Assembly: GCA_964057225.1 (NCBI GenBank)
Contig: OZ059894.1
Location: 5,766,001-5,830,000, forward strand
DNA from: Auanema rhodensis
Lineage: Eukaryota; Nematoda; Chromadorea; Rhabditida; Rhabditidae
Direction of reading: 5' to 3'
DNA: 64,000 nucleotides
Below the pieces are notes generated by a model. The model made no database searches. It was given only the letters and a program-made list of their open reading frames with translations, and had not been told where the DNA came from. The translations under genes and the position numbers were made by a program. The first letter of the stretch is position 1, and every line of letters starts with the position of its first letter. This document shows, in pieces, positions 61,676 to 64,000 of the stretch.

Positions 61676-63003
61676 ATATAACACTGAAAAAAAACATAAT
61701 CTATAACTATAAATATATAAAAACATGTCAACAAACTCTCCGATTTCTTCAAGATATTTCTTCAAAAAAAAAACGGAAGATGATATACGCATGTAAGTCA
61801 AAATAATAATGAGAGATATTAGCAGAAATTATAAATAAGAATTGAACGGGAGATAGTAATAAAGATACTAAAACTTCAAAAAGTATAGTAATAAGTTGAC
61901 TAAGTAGAGCGTATAGAATCTTGAGGAAAGCCAAAATAAAATATGTTATGACGATTTTTCGATAAAAATTTTCAAACAGTATATGAGCTCAAAAGAAGTC
62001 AAATATGATTTCAGTCATTTATCTAAAATTGTTCATCGTCTAACGCTCTCTCTCGCCCTCTTTTCCAGCTTTATTCATCTATGGTCACAAGTGAACTGAC
62101 TGACATATCGGTTTGCAGTCGATGGCTGACGCCTTAGCCACCAGCTAAGCACACTTTGTCCCCAAGGAAAACACTGAAGCTTTTAAAATCTCTGTTGCAA
62201 ACCCGACCTTCTCTTGCTCTCTCTTTCTTTCTTTTTCTCTTTCTCTCTCTTCATTCTTGCCTTCTGCTTCTTCCAGCTTTCTCGTTCATTCTTCCTTATT
62301 CTTTCAAGCACATACAAGTATCGAAGTAGTATGGAAGATTAGAGAAGAGAAGAAAAGTTTAGTCAATAGCTAGTCCCTTGACTATTTTACACTGAAATTC
62401 AAATTTTTTATCAGTAATTCAAGCTTTCAAATCAATTCGAAAAAAACAAAAAATGAGAAGCTGTCAGTTCCTCGAGGAACATTGTCAAATGTTCCAGGCT
62501 ACAAGAACGAACACACGAATGAATTGTTTAAGAGAGGAAGTACAGGTGTTCGCACTCGCGCTGAACACAATGCAGCCCTCTCTCATCCACCACTCTGCAC
62601 ACGTCAGCTAATTTGAATATAGCTTAAATCTCCCCTTTTACTAAAATATACGAAAATTTATTGTTAGTATTAAGGAAATAACAGAAATATATGATGTGAA
62701 AAGCATGGATGTTGGATACAACAGAAGAATAAATGTGGTTTAAACAAACTATCAGCATTATATAACCGAATTTTTGAATAAAACTAATGAAACACTGTTA
62801 AATCAATCTTTTGAATGTTCAAAAGTTAATAAATAGTAGAATCATTTTAATAAAAATAGTTTATAAATTTAACAACATTTAAAAAACAATATGAAATAAA
62901 ATAAAGGCTATGTAAAAAGATTTGACATCCACAAAACAATTATCTGACCGACTTTAGTTGAATTAAACAACTTTTCTTTCTCTCATTTCTTTTTTTATGA
63001 TAG

Positions 63004-63312
63004 TTGTGTTCAAATTTATTTGTTTACAACTGTTTTCTCGAACCTTTTTTCATAGCAAACATTTACCTCAAAACGTATGTTCTTTGGATCAATTATCAAT
63101 TATTAGTTTCAAAATTAATTATTTTAGTTAATACTGGAACAATTACAAACAAACAAACAAAACATAGCATACTCGTAACGCTTAAAAATCAAAGAAATTA
63201 CGAATTAGACAATGAAAAAGATAAAAGCGTGAAGTTGAAGACCCAGAGTGTAAGCGAACGAGGCGCGATATGGGGTACGAACACCTGGGGAGCTTTTGCA
63301 AATCATCGATGA
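63004..63312 (+). CDS. Possible gene or terminal exon, unknown
   Basis: The plus frame is open for about 102 codons to a TGA at 63310-63312 and starts at TTG, so it is probably an exon. Acceptor-like sites TTTTTTCATAG (about 63054) and TTATTTTAG (about 63129) precede or lie within it. The C-terminal half is clearly protein-like: KQTKHSILVTLKNQRNYELD, then KLKTQSVSERGAIWGTNTWG. No family is recognised. Its end overlaps the next ORF by 43 nt in another frame. Confidence 0.33.
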   Translation: MCSNLFVYNCFLEPFFIANIYLKTYVLWINYQLLVSKLIILVNTGTITNKQTKHSILVTLKNQRNYELDNEKDKSVKLKTQSVSERGAIWGTNTWGAFANHR

Positions 63313-63470
63313 ATGACACGATTGTTTACGGAAAGTATTTCTTTTATTCTATAGAAAAGCATGAATCTGCTTCTGGTATGTATATTTTTAAAATGAAGGT
63401 AGCAGAGATATTTGGGAAAAACAAAAAAGAAAACCGAAAATTTCTTCGAATTATTATAAAAATTGTTTGA
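63270..63470 (+). CDS. Possible gene or exon overlapping the previous ORF
   Basis: ATG-to-TGA frame of 66 codons beginning MGYEHLGSFCKSSMNDTIVY and continuing FFYSIEKHESASG; a donor-like GTATGTAT follows that point (about 63377). The composition is protein-like. Overlap with the preceding ORF in a different frame could reflect a frameshifted pseudogene, alternative splicing, or two chance frames. No family is recognised. Confidence 0.28.
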   Translation: MGYEHLGSFCKSSMNDTIVYGKYFFYSIEKHESASGMYIFKMKVAEIFGKNKKENRKFLRIIIKIV

Positions 63471-64000
63471 ATAAGACAGAGAGTGAGGGTGTATTTAGCT
63501 CTCTCTCTATATCAGCGGTACTTTTCTCTTATTTCTCTCATTTTCATCTCTTCTTCTACTCCTCTTGTTCTATCTTCCCTGTGGTACTCTGGCTATGGTG
63601 GTAGTGGTGAAGGATGGACAGCTGCAGCTGCCCTGGTGCAAAGCCTACTGGCACACATACACAGAGACATACATACAACTGCAGGCGACAAACGGAAATT
63701 CGAGGAGCGTGCCCAAAGACATCGGACGATTCTGGGTGTGTCGTTTGAAGAAAAATGTTTATTATCTGACCGCCTAAGAAAATTTCCAAAAAAACGAAGA
63801 ACATGACGACAAAGTAAAGAACTTAACGAAGCCTGCAATGCCGAGCAGAAGAGCAAAAAATTTGTTTACTAGTTTACTTGACTATTCATTGGCATGGCGT
63901 TCTGCATTGTGCTAAATACCAGCTTATATTGAATATAATTTCATATTTTATGACTCAAAATAAAGAATATTTCAAATTTTAAGCTAAACATTATGAATTT

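Larger units (their letters stand above)
61684..64000. other. Right-end region upstream of the CAP gene
   Basis: AT-rich sequence with CT-rich tracts (62040-62080, 62210-62310). From about 63000 the sequence becomes more complex and from 63580 to 63850 GC-richer. Several overlapping frames are open there on both strands, including 63483-63806 and 63565-63777 on the plus strand. They may belong to a gene continuing beyond the window, but no family is recognisable. Confidence 0.4.

Noticed and set aside
1-64000. CRISPR arrays, bacterial operons, rRNA genes, insertion sequences
   Set aside because: No direct repeats with regular spacers, ribosome binding sites, rRNA-like conserved blocks or transposase motifs were seen; the gene structure is eukaryotic.

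Overview
The window looks like nuclear DNA from a nematode. The base composition is AT-rich, with low-complexity intergenic sequence full of polypurine and polypyrimidine runs. Most introns in the genes I could rebuild are short and bounded by GT and TTTCAG-type sites. Most of the ATG starts sit a few to a few dozen bases behind an unpaired TTTCAG/TATAG-like acceptor, which is what spliced-leader trans-splicing needs. The families found (innexin, DMSR-like peptide receptor, chitin-binding/LDLa protein, CAP protein, amidated-peptide-like precursor) also fit a nematode. The species cannot be decided from the sequence alone.

Six spliced genes were rebuilt by hand. In each, the exon sum is an exact multiple of three and every junction keeps the frame. 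From left to right they are: a small three-exon membrane protein (minus, 11987-12545); a two-exon secreted peptide precursor with a Gly-(Arg)4 end that looks like a neuropeptide (minus, 13767-14090); a 15-exon secreted protein with a chitin-binding domain, four LDLa repeats and a long Ser/Thr/Pro-rich tail (minus, 15759-19342); an innexin gap-junction gene (minus, 20768-24199) with a second, diverged innexin first exon 1.8 kb upstream (25960-26154); a 13-exon rhodopsin-family peptide GPCR of the DMSR/myosuppressin-receptor type (plus, 54802-58864); and a seven-exon CAP-domain protein without a signal peptide (minus, 60308-61675).

The rest is sparse. Positions 1-11.9 kb hold no gene I can support, only purine/pyrimidine tracts and a few CpG-containing GC-richer islands. 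A stretch of about 28.6 kb (26.16-54.77 kb) separates the innexin (leftward) from the receptor (rightward). It is a divergent gene desert with many pyrimidine tracts on the plus strand, several short protein-like ORFs of doubtful status, microsatellites and one strong pre-miRNA-like hairpin (51861-51928). The last 2.3 kb holds two overlapping protein-like ORFs.

The genes do not form an operon. Several fit a neuronal or cell-surface theme (peptide precursor, peptide receptor, gap junction, secreted matrix-like protein), but nothing in the sequence shows that they work together. The most interesting points are the paired alternative innexin first exons, the 271-bp tandem array filling the one long innexin intron, a coding-like exon nested between the alternative first exons, and the hairpin.
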